A stretch of DNA of 64,000 bases from Eutreptiella sp. 'Long Island Sound 2002' (Eukaryota > Euglenozoa > Euglenophyceae > Eutreptiales > Eutreptiaceae), in assembly GCA_964036045.1 (NCBI GenBank), contig OZ038390.1, forward strand, positions 1,362,045-1,426,044. The letters are read 5' to 3'. Positions within the stretch are counted from its first letter, which is position 1. Each line of letters begins with the position of its first letter. This document shows, one piece after another, positions 9,486 through 18,895 of this stretch. The notes beneath the pieces are model-generated. The model had not been told where the DNA came from. It did no database searches and saw only the letters and a list, made by a program, of their open reading frames with translations. Made by a program: the position numbers and the translations under genes.

Positions 9486-10738
9486 CCCCCCCCCCCCCCC
9501 ACGGCCACCAAAGGCCCCGCCACCGTGCACAGCTGACCCGCATCTTCCCGAGACACGGCGCCGCGCTCAATGGCAGAGGCCAAAGGAGGAAGTGGAGGGG
9601 GGGTAGGAGCTGTGTCAGGCCCCAGGCCCACCTCAGCAGAGCCGTCCCCTGGGGAGTCCTCCAGCTCGGCCGCGGTTTGGTCTCCGTCGCCTCCTCCCCC
9701 AAGCGTGCCGCTCGCAGTGGATTCCAGCTTCTGACCTCGCGGAAGTCTCGGCTTGCGCTTGGTCGGGGTGTTGAGGGCGCTCGCGATACTGGGGAACATC
9801 GGGGATCCCCACAGGGCCAGGACGCCCACGCGTTCCGGAGTCGGCAAAGGCCCCTGGTCACGGGACCATGCGGGCAGCACCGTAGGGGCAACGACTCCCG
9901 GGTCTGACCATTTGGTGCCGTATTGCATCGCCACGGCCGTGCTTTGCCATCTGCCCCACCATTTGTAGTAGGCGAGGTCTGGTTTACGGGCCCAAGTCGC
10001 TGCGGCGCCTCCCCTGCGCAGGGCGTGCCACCTGGCCCGGAAGTGGGCGGTGCTCGCCAGGGCGTCGGCCATGCCTGCCTCCAACCCCGCTTCCCCTGAC
10101 TGCCAGACGAGCATGTCTGAGGACCGGCCCAGCGAAACCATGTGGCCATGAAGCCACGCCCGGACGCTGTCCGCATACCTGTACAGGGGGCGGGTGGTGT
10201 ACCCCTCCTCCCCTGTCTTGGAGTTCCAAAACTGGACAAAGCCTGGCATAGCCAGGTCAGTAACCTTGATGCCAGCTGCTTCGCCCACCCGCAGGTAGCA
10301 TACCCAGCTGATGATGGCCAATGCGCTGAACACGGCTCCGTGTCTGGAGTCTCTGGCCTTTTCGACCAGCCGGACCAAACCTGCTGGGGACAGATAGGGC
10401 TGAGAGCCCGAGGATGCGGCTCCCGCCGCGATCCGTTTGTGCAAGGTGGTGACTGTTGGGGGCAGCCACTGGAGGTCCTCCACGGCTCTGACCGCGGAGG
10501 TAATACCCCGCAGGGCTGACACTGTAGCCCCGGCTTGCGCCCGCTCCGCCACGAGGCCTGCCAGTGCTGCGGCTGTATCAGGCGGGCCCGTGCGGTCCGC
10601 GTAAGCCGCCAAGGCCCGGAGTCGGGACGCGTACTGCGAGCGGGTTCTCGGTCTCCAGGACTGCATGGCACTTTCCTCCGGTGAGCAGGGGTCGTCTGAC
10701 CGGGCTGCTGTCTCCCACCGGCGGGCGAGCGCCCGCAT
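9311..10738 (-). CDS. Tyrosine recombinase of the retroelement
   Basis: 475-codon frame starting at ATG 10738. An N-terminal core-binding-like region (RTRSQYASRLRALAAYADRT, residues 32-50) is followed by the catalytic domain. The Arg of YLRVGEAAGIKVTDL is R150, HALRR gives H238 and R241, GRW gives a Trp in the H/W position (264), and AMQYGTKW gives the nucleophile Y273. All five tyrosine-recombinase positions are filled. Such enzymes insert circular cDNA by site-specific strand exchange without target duplication. After about residue 410 the frame enters a G run (C15 on plus, 9486-9500), and the sensible continuation is in another frame. Upstream it stays open to TGA 10804-10802. Confidence 0.9.
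   Translation of the reverse strand: MRALARRWETAARSDDPCSPEESAMQSWRPRTRSQYASRLRALAAYADRTGPPDTAAALAGLVAERAQAGATVSALRGITSAVRAVEDLQWLPPTVTTLHKRIAAGAASSGSQPYLSPAGLVRLVEKARDSRHGAVFSALAIISWVCYLRVGEAAGIKVTDLAMPGFVQFWNSKTGEEGYTTRPLYRYADSVRAWLHGHMVSLGRSSDMLVWQSGEAGLEAGMADALASTAHFRARWHALRRGGAAATWARKPDLAYYKWWGRWQSTAVAMQYGTKWSDPGVVAPTVLPAWSRDQGPLPTPERVGVLALWGSPMFPSIASALNTPTKRKPRLPRGQKLESTASGTLGGGGDGDQTAAELEDSPGDGSAEVGLGPDTAPTPPPLPPLASAIERGAVSREDAGQLCTVAGPLVAVGGGGGVRAGDGSRAHQCRFRRGHRRQQRGFWKRALWQIRSRRRQGLPRASTGRNCQVRWTGA
9482..9680 (-). repeat. Internal copy of the recombinase C-terminal repeat
   Basis: Partner of 5568-5745, with the shared peptide PLASAIERGAVSREDAG. This copy is inside the recombinase ORF and is taken as the source. 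It includes the C15 homopolymer. Confidence 0.75.
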
Positions 10739-10801
10739 CTCTGCCGCCGTGTCCGCAACGCCGGAGCCCGGGGCGGCCGGTCCGGGCTCCAGTCGGTCCT
10801 G

Positions 10802-11434
10802 TCAGGACCAGTGTGGGCATCTAAAGTGCCAGTGGCGTTCGTCGGGGGAGCCCCGCTGCGCGCACCTCTGGCACCCCCCGCTCAGCGGCGAGTCCACAGG
10901 GATCCACTCGCCCTGCCTCGACTGCCATTGCAGTACTCCTCCCACCTCCCTGAATTTCACGCTCCGCCACGTGAAGGCCGATCCTTGTTCCTTCCATGCC
11001 TCCTCCAGCGTGGTGTACTGGTTGGACTCGGAGCTGGTTTTTCCGTGCGTCCCTGCATACCTTCGGGCATACGCCGCCTGGGACTGGGACACGCAGTCCC
11101 AGACCCTCCACGCCAGCTGCTCTCCTGGGTCGACTGCGGCCTCCGTCGCCTGGCCGCCAAACTCACTTGGTCGGGGGATCTCCCCCACCTCACCAGCTCT
11201 AAGGCGCACGTACGCCTTGATGTTGGACAGCATGAGTCTCATCCACTGTGCCAACTGGGGCTTCTCGAGGGCTCGGTTTACTTCTGGTACGCTCAGTGGG
11301 GGCAGGCGGGGCCCCTCCTTCACTGCCACTCGGGCGAGTTGCTCTCTGAGTTCTTGAATTTCTTTGGCTTGCGCCGCCAGCCGCTCCTCGGCTGACTCGT
11401 GCTGGTTCTGATTAGGCTGCTCAACCCCGTCCAT
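10802..11434 (-). CDS. ORF1 of the retroelement with C-terminal zinc-knuckle-like motif
   Basis: 210 codons from ATG 11434, only about 15 bases inside the 5' terminal repeat. An N-terminal coiled-coil-like stretch (EERLAAQAKEIQELREQLAR) is followed by a globular region and a C-terminal Cys/His cluster, GGCQRCAQ...HWHFRC. This is the architecture of a Gag-type nucleocapsid protein. It ends at TGA 10804-10802. The same frame then runs open into the recombinase, so ORF1 and recombinase are separated by one stop codon only. Confidence 0.6.
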   Translation of the reverse strand: MDGVEQPNQNQHESAEERLAAQAKEIQELREQLARVAVKEGPRLPPLSVPEVNRALEKPQLAQWMRLMLSNIKAYVRLRAGEVGEIPRPSEFGGQATEAAVDPGEQLAWRVWDCVSQSQAAYARRYAGTHGKTSSESNQYTTLEEAWKEQGSAFTWRSVKFREVGGVLQWQSRQGEWIPVDSPLSGGCQRCAQRGSPDERHWHFRCPHWS

Positions 11435-11447
11435 GGGTTAACAAAAA

Positions 11448-11518
11448 CAAAGACAGGAAAACTGCCTAAACATTGGAGACGCAAACAAAAGTTGAGACGA
11501 GGCACAACTAGTGTTTGC
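11448..11518 (-). repeat. 71-bp terminal direct repeat, 5' copy
   Basis: Identical to 5348-5418. Its outer end GTTTGC is shared with the first bases of the right copy of the 617-bp segment (from 11513), so the junction has six bases of microhomology. Recombinase-mediated insertion at a short homology would leave this. Confidence 0.9.
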
Positions 11519-12129
11519 CAAGCTCAGCCTGGCGAAGCAACAGGGGCAGCTGAAGTCTGCAGATCTGTGGAATGTCACGAGAGCTATGGGAGACCAAGAG
11601 TCAGATGGCGTGCTGCTTGTGGCTGAGCACGGGCCGTAGGGCACCGAAGTATCTCGCTGGCCCGTGCCCCCCAACGCGGAGTCGTCCATGCCGCTGTACC
11701 TGGCACGGGTGACGGGTACCTTGGGCGAGGTCGACCCCAGCATTCTGGCCTCCAAATGTCCATCCGTCTCGTGGGATACTTTTGCGGAAGTGCTAGCTGA
11801 AGTGTTGGACTTCCTCGACAAGTGCACGTGCAAAGACGAGATTGCGCTGATGGCGGACGTGGTCACGCGCAAGCTTTAGGCGCCTGCTGAATCAAAGCTA
11901 GAATCATGTGGCGGCCGGACGAGTGATGATGAGTTGGCTTTGGTTCTGGCAAGCGGTGGACGCCGCCTGGGCGAGGCGCAATGGACTCAAGGTATCTAGG
12001 CTCAGCTCCCCCGCGGACGCTAGTGGCCTACCTCTGGACAACCCCGTGTCGGACACCAAGCTGTAGCACGCCATAAAATCTGCCATGCCATCGATGCTGC
12101 CCCACCCTCGCGTACCAGAGCGCAGAGCC
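11513..12129 (+). repeat. 617-bp near-identical duplicated segment, right copy
   Basis: Copy of 4483-5099. The degenerate ORF inside reads through position 11772-11774 (TGG) where the left copy has TGA, and shares the earlier TAG at 11637-11639. Sequence beyond 12129 is unrelated to that after 5099. Confidence 0.95.
11664..11879 (+). pseudogene. Degenerate ORF, right copy
   Basis: Open part downstream of the shared TAG: MPLYLARVTGTLGEVDPSI, then WDTFAEVLAEVLDFLDKC and ALMADVVTRKL, ending at TAG 11877-11879. Same protein as in the left copy, without its second stop. Unknown family. Confidence 0.5.
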
Positions 12130-12167
12130 GATGACCCGCCGCCCTCGGCCCCCGACCGTCGGAGCAG

Positions 12168-13772
12168 ATGGCAGGGCCGGGATCGGCCGCTCAGCCAACA
12201 AGGCCCCCAAAGGCGCTGCCCCACTTCGACGACAACCGGAGACTCGAGTCGGAGCTACAGTCCGCCCGGGACACGTATCAGGGCATACTCCCGGAGCACA
12301 TCCGGGCACCCGCGACGAATGTGCAGCTGCGGATGGCCCCCCTCCCCTCCATGGCGGCAGCACCCCGCACACTGGCCCAGGCCTCCACCGGCAAGCAGCT
12401 GAGGACCATCCTCACGTCGCAAGCCGGGCACTTTGGTGCTGACTCGGGGGCGGCAGCCACGGCAATAACGGAGGGGCGCACATATCTAGAGGACAAGCGC
12501 CTGCTGCAGGCAACGCCCACCACCAAGGAGGAGCTACTGGAAGAGGCGGAGGAGATCTTGGCGGCGCGGTCAGCCGACTGGGAGTGGAAGACCCTGGGTG
12601 CGCACGTGGCAGTGGCTGGAGCGAGACAAGGCCTGCCGGAACCATTTGTCGACGCCCTCATGCAAGCCGATACTTTAGACACCTTCTGAGAGGCGTACGT
12701 TCCGTTTGTAGTTCATGTGCCCGAAGTCTCCACCATCCGCGACACCAACGATCACCTGTGCACGAACGCTCGGGCCCGTCTCGTACCACGCTGGGCAGCG
12801 CGATACTACGATCGGGTACCAGGCGCACCACGAGGTCATCGCGACAGCAGCCCATCGCCAGAGCGTACAGCCGGGGACAGTCGAGAACGAGACCGACCCT
12901 CGTCGCAATCAAACCGGAAGCAGACCAGCCCAAGCCCGGAGGAGCGATATGTCAGCCTGCGGCCGGAGGGCCTGCTGGGCCTGCCCCCGGCGGAAGTGGC
13001 AGGGGCGGTATCCGCAGCTCTAGCGCACCCCACGACGGTCCCGGATTGGGCACTGCACGAGGGGTCATGTAGCGTGGTCGTACCGCACGAGGCGTGGCGG
13101 CGCGCATCCCGCGGCTCTGACTCTCACCCGGCCGAGACGGCCTCCGGGGCGTACGTGCTCATTGGCCGTAAGGCCCAAGACCACTCACAACACGTACGGT
13201 GGCAGCTGTCATCGCGGTCGCCGGCGCGGCGGATCCGCCGAGGACGGCGACGACGAGCGCCCGTCGCTCAGCGAGGACCACAAGTCGAGCTACCACCGCC
13301 AACACAGCCGAAGGCGCTCATACGACAGCCCCGAGCATACCGCCTACGGCCGCAAACCGTATGCCACGTACAGGGACCGGGCATACCGGTCCCAGCCAAG
13401 CAGAGAGCGCTCACCTCGTGGCGGCTTCCCGCCGCCGCCCCCTGGGCCACCTCCAACCGGAAGACGGCAGCACAGGGAGGGAACGCCGCCCCTCACCACG
13501 GCGGCCATCACTCCGGGGAGTCGTGGCAAAAAAACCCCGCGGAGCAGACAGTTAGACCGCAGTAGGCGTGAGACCGCGACGCCAAGCCCGCGGCGTGAGT
13601 CGTTGGGGCAAGCTTGGGGGGCTCGCCCCGATAAGGCCACAGCGCGTGCCAACGGAAAGGCAAGAGCCAATGACTACCCCAGCACCTCCCCGTGCCAACC
13701 TTGGTTCCCGAAGTGCCGGCGGCGATACTGCACTTGGTGCTGGGGGGCAGCAGACGTGGCTCTGACCTGAAG
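12168..13772 (+). pseudogene. ORF1-like protein of the LINE, broken
   Basis: From ATG 12168 the frame reads a mostly helical acidic protein (HFDDNRRLESELQSARDTY, later TKEELLEEAEEILAARSAD) to TGA 12687-12689. It continues in the same frame with EAYVPFVVHVPEVSTIRD to about 13150. The most protein-like continuation then shifts frame to an Arg/Ser-rich tail (HSRRRSYDSPEHTAYGR, SRERSPRGGF followed by a proline run), ending at about 13772. Basic RS tails suit an RNA-binding ORF1, but the assignment rests on position upstream of the endonuclease. Family not recognised. Confidence 0.4.
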
Positions 13773-14491
13773 GCAGCTGTAGGAAACCTGCACTGGAACC
13801 TGCAGCACGTTCGCGGGCAGCTACGCGATCCGGCAGCGGACAGAGACCCCATCGCCTCAGCCATTGAGGCCGTCCTGGATCAGGCAGAGCCCCCGGGAGA
13901 CGGGGAGGCGGTAACCGCGCTCTCCTGTGCCGCACCATTGGCCCGTGCCTCTCTGCCGAGTGCCCCAGCACCCACAGCTTTCGAGTCCCAAACAGAGGCC
14001 CGGTGCCTGTAATTGTGACCGCCCTCAAGAAGGCGCTCTGCGCAGTTCTTTTTTTTTCTTGACTGACTCCAGAAGTTCAAAGAGTACTCAAGATTGTGCT
14101 GGGAAAAGTGGGCGTCTCCGGTATATGATACAGTGGATCCCCACAAAGCGGGGCACATGGCAAAGACCCAGAGTTCATATGCGTATACCAGAGGGCTCTC
14201 TGATGCGGTGGGCAAAACCGCCACGCCATATGGCAAGCCTATAATGCGCAAAATTTAAGGGGGTTAAGGCATTTTGGATCACGTGTGAGCCATTCCCCAC
14301 GGGTCCTCAAGAGTGACAAGCTACCGTCGCTTTGTAGGGGCCATGACTCAAGGATGAATGGTGCATGGACCCCTGGCTCATCTTTGACCTCTGCCCCCGC
14401 TGCGATCGGCCCCGGTTGCAGCGCCTGGTCCTGACCCAACCGTGTGACCCAGCTCGTCCGCCAGTGATGCCGGTGTGCGGCGCCTTGCCCA
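13773..14491 (+). other. LINE spacer between ORF1 and ORF2
   Basis: Contains a T-rich tract at 14048-14061 and a short frame with FDLCPRCDRP near 14385-14415 that might be part of ORF2's N-terminus in another frame. No other feature is supported. Confidence 0.35.
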
Positions 14492-15985
14492 ATGGGTCCA
14501 CCGTTACCCGGGGTATGGCACGAAGTCCACGTATCCGACCTCAGTGGTGCATCTGCCTTCTCTCTGTCCACAGCAGCCCGCAACTTGTGCTCCCCTGGCG
14601 TCTGCGACCACCAGCCACCAGGAGACGTCAGTCTGTATCAACAGTTGCGTGCTCGGCACGATGGCAGCTACATCCCCAAGTTCGACACCCTGCCTACCGG
14701 CATCACACAGCTTCTGATCTTCACCATTAATGCAGGAGCTCTGGCTTCCAAGATGCGGATGCTGCTGGCGCTCTTGGTTGATTTTGAGCTGCAAGTGGTA
14801 TGTCTACAAGAGGCGGGCCCCCTGTTTGTCGATGACAGTCTCAGAGGGGTCCCCTATCGCGACGTCCTGGGCCCCGTGGTGCCTGGCGGGGGCCTGGCAA
14901 TTCTCATCCATCACCAGCTGCAGTCACAGGCTCCGCTGCAGTCCGACAAGGAAGAGCATGCCCTCAGTGTGGGCATCCCCGTCTCGGAGAATGTCCCCGT
15001 CGTGGTCACAAATGTGCACTTCCCGCCGGGGATGAGGGCCGCAAACACGCGGCTCAATATTCTCCGAAGCGCCGCGTTCCACGCCAGGCATCCCGGCGGG
15101 GTGAAGATAGTCGCAGGCGACATGAACGCTGACCTGGCGGATGATTCTGGGGCCTGGCTGCGCAAGGCGTGCACATACAGCAGGTACTAGGTTGGCTTTA
15201 CCCACCTCTACCGCCCCGGAGAGGCCACCAACATCGTCGCCAACAGAGCAGGATTGTCCCGGAGGGAGCTGGACTGGGTCCTGGTGAGTGCTCAGTCACC
15301 AGTGCACGCTTGCGAAAAGTTCCTGCTGCCAGCCTTGAGTACCCATCTGGCAGTGGCTTGCGACTTTAGCGTGCGCTGCGAGTACCTATCACAGGCCAAT
15401 CCGGCGGGCCGTCTGTTCCGCTTTCGGAGAGCAAATCCGTCGCACTTGGCCTCCGCGGCCGCCATGGCCAGCCTGGCATTCTGGTGGGCCCGGTGTGCCC
15501 GCCTGTCGCGCGATGGCGCATTCACATTGTACTGGGAGTGCATCAACGGCGGTATCCCATCATCCTCCAATGGGTTTCGATTGGCCGCGGAAGCGGCCGT
15601 CAAGTTGTTTGAGGGCACCCAACTGGCTGCCCGGGATCGCCTAACAGCATGGTGGGCAGACCGGCAGGACGCGGCGTTCCTCAGAGCACTCCAGCTGACG
15701 GAGGGCAAGTTGCGGGGGACAGGGATTACTTCAGTAACCGCCGCGGCCCTAAAAATCCCCAAAGCCGGATTTCAACAATTGTCATCCATCAGCCCCGACG
15801 GTGAGTACTTCCCGACAGAGCCGGACGTCTTCAAAGAGGAGCGGTTGTGTGAGGCGATGGAACTGCACTGTGGCCGCTACATTGGCTCAAGTGCAGCGTG
15901 GCTCCGGCGGCTTGCAGATCAGTACCGCCCACGCATGTCTGATCGGCCAGACATCACCACAGCCACCCGACTAGCCCACGCACAG
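14492..15985 (+). pseudogene. LINE ORF2 N-terminus: APE-type endonuclease
   Basis: One frame carries the EEP-fold motifs in order: ITQLLIFTINAGALASKMR, VVCLQEAGPL (catalytic Glu), GGGLAILIHH, VTNVHFPPGM, KIVAGDMNADL (Asp-x-Asn), and after an in-frame TAG at 15188-15190, RRELDWVLVS and STHLAVACDF (the C-terminal His motif, normally SDH). Such enzymes nick target DNA to prime reverse transcription. The TAG cuts between the GDMNAD and LDWVL boxes, so the protein cannot be complete without readthrough. From about 15430 the frame continues into an RT-connecting region until it is replaced by another frame near 15985. Confidence 0.75.
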
Positions 15986-15986
15986 C

Positions 15987-16736
15987 GTGGTGAGCATGCA
16001 GTGGACCCCAAAGCGCCAGCCACCCCTGGTTCCCCGCCCAGATTTTCTGGAGGTGCACTACGAAATCCGACGATCGGGGTCAGAGGCGGCGGCGCTTGGG
16101 GAGCTGGTTCAGTCGCTGCAAAGTCGGCTGTCACGCACCGCCATCGGGGTCCTGGTGGAGCTATTGCATGCCACCCACAGCGGGGTTCCAGCCCGCATCC
16201 TCCATGCGGTTCTGCACCTTTGCCTCCTGAAAAAAGAGCCGCAATGGCTGGTGCGCATGAGCCGGCCGGTCATGCTGGAAGAGCCGGTGCGGCAGAAGGA
16301 GTCCACGGCAATATTCCACCGCCTCCAGATGGTATCCACAGTGCTGGGACTTGACCCGCCCTCAGCCTTCGCCTACCGCAAGGAGTTTAGCAGCCAGCTG
16401 GTGGCCATCTTTTGTCGCTGGGCCATTCCGGTATGCAGACGCGAGCGCGGCCGTCTGTGGGTGTTCGACTGGGAGCCTAGCGCGGCTGGACGCCCACCCA
16501 GAACATGTGCATATTCGTGTTGGAGATCGATTGTGGATGTCTGTGCCGGAAGGCACAGTGCCGCAGGGGTTGGCGGCGGCGCTAACTGCCTTGTCTACAG
16601 TGGTGCCCGGCAGCTCCACAGTGGTCCGCGCCAGGGGCGCCCCCGATGCCCCTCATGGGGGTTCGGGCCCGGCAGCATTGGAGTGATCCCGCGAGCGTCG
16701 GGAGCGGAGGCCCAGCCGTGTGGACGCCGAACTTAG
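15987..16736 (+). pseudogene. LINE ORF2 reverse-transcriptase N-terminal part, truncated
   Basis: After a frame change near 15985 the frame reads a helical segment, then ILHAVLHLCLLKKEPQWLVR and MSRPVMLEEPVRQKESTAIF, resembling the fingers of non-LTR RTs (K...RPI.L...K). It then reads FAYRKEFSSQLVA. No palm boxes with the catalytic Asp pair follow. From about 16430 a different frame looks more natural (RVGDRLWMSVPEGTVPQGL). The centre of RT is thus probably deleted. Confidence 0.5.
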
Positions 16737-16896
16737 GGCGCGATGTGGCTGCCCCGGGCCAGTCGCGGCTGACCAAGGTGCGATGCAGGCGGTATGCGCC
16801 AAGTGCAGGGGGCAGATGTGTCGTGCGGTCGTCCTCTTTCAGGTGGCGGAGTGTGCTCAGACTACTCCAATGATTGCGCCGCTCCCGGGGGACCCA

Positions 16897-16902
16897 AATA
16901 AA
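16897..16902 (+). promoter_or_regulatory. AATAAA polyadenylation-like signal at LINE 3' end
   Basis: AATAAA followed by AGTTTTCAG, in the orientation of the LINE and just after its last open frame. Position fits a 3' end signal. Function is inference. Confidence 0.3.
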
Positions 16903-16949
16903 AGTTTTCAGCCTAGACAGGTCCGTCGCATTTTTTCAAGTCGGGAGGG

Positions 16950-16990
16950 TCCAACCCAACCCAACCCAACCCCCGCACCCCACCCCACCC
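16950..16990 (+). repeat. Short (CCAAC)n and C/A-rich tract
   Basis: Four to five consecutive ccaac units pass into caccccaccccaccc. It is too short and irregular to be a telomere tract and is listed as a simple repeat. Confidence 0.7.
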
Positions 16991-18895
16991 GCCGTCGCCC
17001 CGGCACAAACCGGGCAACAATTGAGGTCAGTGGCGAGGATGTATGTGCCCGGGACTGTGCTTTTTTCATTTCAGGTGGGTTTTTGTCATCAATCTCTCCT
17101 CCCCCACCCCGACCCCGCAGTAGGGCATTCGGGAGCAGCAGCTGAGAGGCTGTGAGGGGACAACTTGTGGTACCAGCATCGGGTGTGTGTGGTGCTTTGC
17201 AGGGCGATTTGCCACGGGCAACTGCAGCTTGCTTGAGGGAGGGGCAGCCAATCTCAGATTACATACATTTCTAGACCCCCGGCTGCCTTCACCCACGCCC
17301 CCTTCTGTCCCTACCTTGACCATGGGCCACTCCCATTTGGATGGCCGTCCACCCTCATTGTCACTCTGACGCTTGCCCGTGTGGACAATGATCCGCAATC
17401 ACTCACCCCGATCTACGCACACCGCACATGGACCTCTTTCACCGTCGGGTGTATGTTCTTGACCCGTTCCGGTTTACCCACTAACCCGTTCCCCCGATCC
17501 CCTTTCGTCCTACTGCGCCCGAGACCCGGGGGGGCGGGCGGGCCCGGTCCTTGTATACAACAACCCTCAGCCCCCCCCCCGGAGTTTTGAAAGATAGCGG
17601 TGTGGGGGCCATGGCGCCAACGGCGCTAAAATCACCTCGAAGAGGGTTGTTAGATCAAGCGCAAGTGCGCATGCCATATACCCCCCTTTTTAGGGGTCAC
17701 GATACTTTAAGGTATGGTTCCAGATGTCCAACCCCTTGTACAATCATCATTTTAGGAGAGAAAATGAACCCCCAATGAATTTTTCGTTTTTGAACCCTTT
17801 TAGCCCCCCGTACCCGGGTACCCCTTTTTGGGGGGGTGGGGCTGGGGGTGGGGGGGGGTGTCGGGGCGGGGTCAAAACTTCTTTGCGTATTCTGGGTGTT
17901 GTGTGTGGATTTGGACCCAGGTCCGGGGCAACTTTTTTCTTGTACATGGACCCCGTAACCCATGGCGGGGGCCCCGGGTCCGAACTCCGGGTGCCCCCGG
18001 TCGCCACCCCCCATGGGCCCTTGCTAGTGAGGACATGGCCGTATTCACGCTGGATAAGGCTGTTTAGTGACACCTGCCAGCCCACTACACCCCATTACAC
18101 CCCGCCGGCGCACGCGTCGTCCGCGGCCGCCGCGTCCTCGGCCTCCGACGGGGAACCAAGGGGCGGGGGGGGGGGGCGCAGGGGATCGGGGGGGGGGGGC
18201 TTTGTTATTGGGGCAAGGCCCCGACGGGGCCTTGGGGGGTCCAAACCCCCCAGGTGCAGGGTACCCCAGGGAAGGGGACAAGGCCGCCTGTGGCTCTTGC
18301 CGGGAGTACCCCATGCTATTTATTCTTGGATGTTGCCAATCATTGTTTAGTTTCGGGACCTTCATTCAACTGAAAATGAGTTTTCCTCTATGCGTTGTTT
18401 TTTTTTCCCAGTATGATTCTTGCTTTACGGAACCCCATGTAAATGACACATACCCGAAATGACGACTATCAAGCGAATGGCACAACGAGGCAACCCAAAA
18501 GCTTCCCCAATCCATGCAACAATATGTGAAAACACACATAAACATCAATCAACATCAATAAACACCGATTCTCTGCGAAAAACGAACATTTTTTTTCGAA
18601 AATAAACATATCAACCTGTTTATTTCCCATTTGACTAGTGACTAGAATAGTGGTTAATTGGAGACTGACCCAAATCAACTCCGTCCCATCAGATAGGCGA
18701 CCCTGTAAGCTAGATGGCACGTGTGTGGGGGAGGGCCGCACTCCAGAACCTATGAGCTGCACCGCCCACGAGTCCCCCCTTTCGTAAGAGCGCGCCCGCT
18801 TGCCACGCATGCCCTCCGGGGAGTGGGTGTGTTTCCGCTTTAGCGAAAGACGGCTGACAACATCGGCCTCTGCCACCAGGTGGCGCTCCTTCTAG
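16991..18895. other. Non-coding stretch, no gene supported
   Basis: Mixed composition with G-runs near 17827-17870 and 18165-18200, and an AT-rich section at 18400-18640. Frames on both strands are short or proline/glycine-rich. Nothing recognisable. Confidence 0.45.

Larger units (their letters stand above)
5348..11518 (-). mobile_element. Tyrosine-recombinase retrotransposon (DIRS/PAT-like), near complete but frame-broken
   Basis: On the minus strand the order is: 71-bp terminal repeat (11518-11448), ORF1, tyrosine recombinase, acidic/basic linker, Gag-like domain, RT with YLDD, RNase H, a basic ORF, tandem repeats and the second 71-bp repeat (5418-5348). RT plus RNase H plus tyrosine recombinase, with no DDE integrase, defines the DIRS-like order. 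The recombinase lies upstream of RT, whereas in the textbook DIRS arrangement it is downstream. Order variants have been described in volvocine algae as far as I recall, which I cannot check here. Frame changes fall at G/C homopolymers. Confidence 0.85.
12130..16910 (+). mobile_element. Decayed non-LTR retrotransposon (LINE-like)
   Basis: Plus-strand order: an ORF1-like protein (12.17-13.77 kb), a spacer, an endonuclease of the exonuclease-endonuclease-phosphatase fold (14.49-15.4 kb), then RT finger-like sequence (16.1-16.4 kb) and an AATAAA at 16897-16902 near the presumed 3' end. Endonuclease followed by RT is the order of APE-type LINEs. In-frame stops and frame changes, and no recognisable YxDD box, show that this copy is dead and internally deleted. 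The element's 5' limit is uncertain because the 617-bp repeat ends at 12129. Confidence 0.7.

Noticed and set aside
8947-10758. 603-codon minus frame as a single protein
   Set aside because: Its first two thirds are a shadow of the recombinase frame. Only the last part (linker, 9485-8961) is protein-like, and it is annotated separately.
16950-16990. Interstitial telomere from CCCAA-like repeats
   Set aside because: Only four to five imperfect units passing into generic C/A-rich sequence. Not a known telomere unit that I can confirm.
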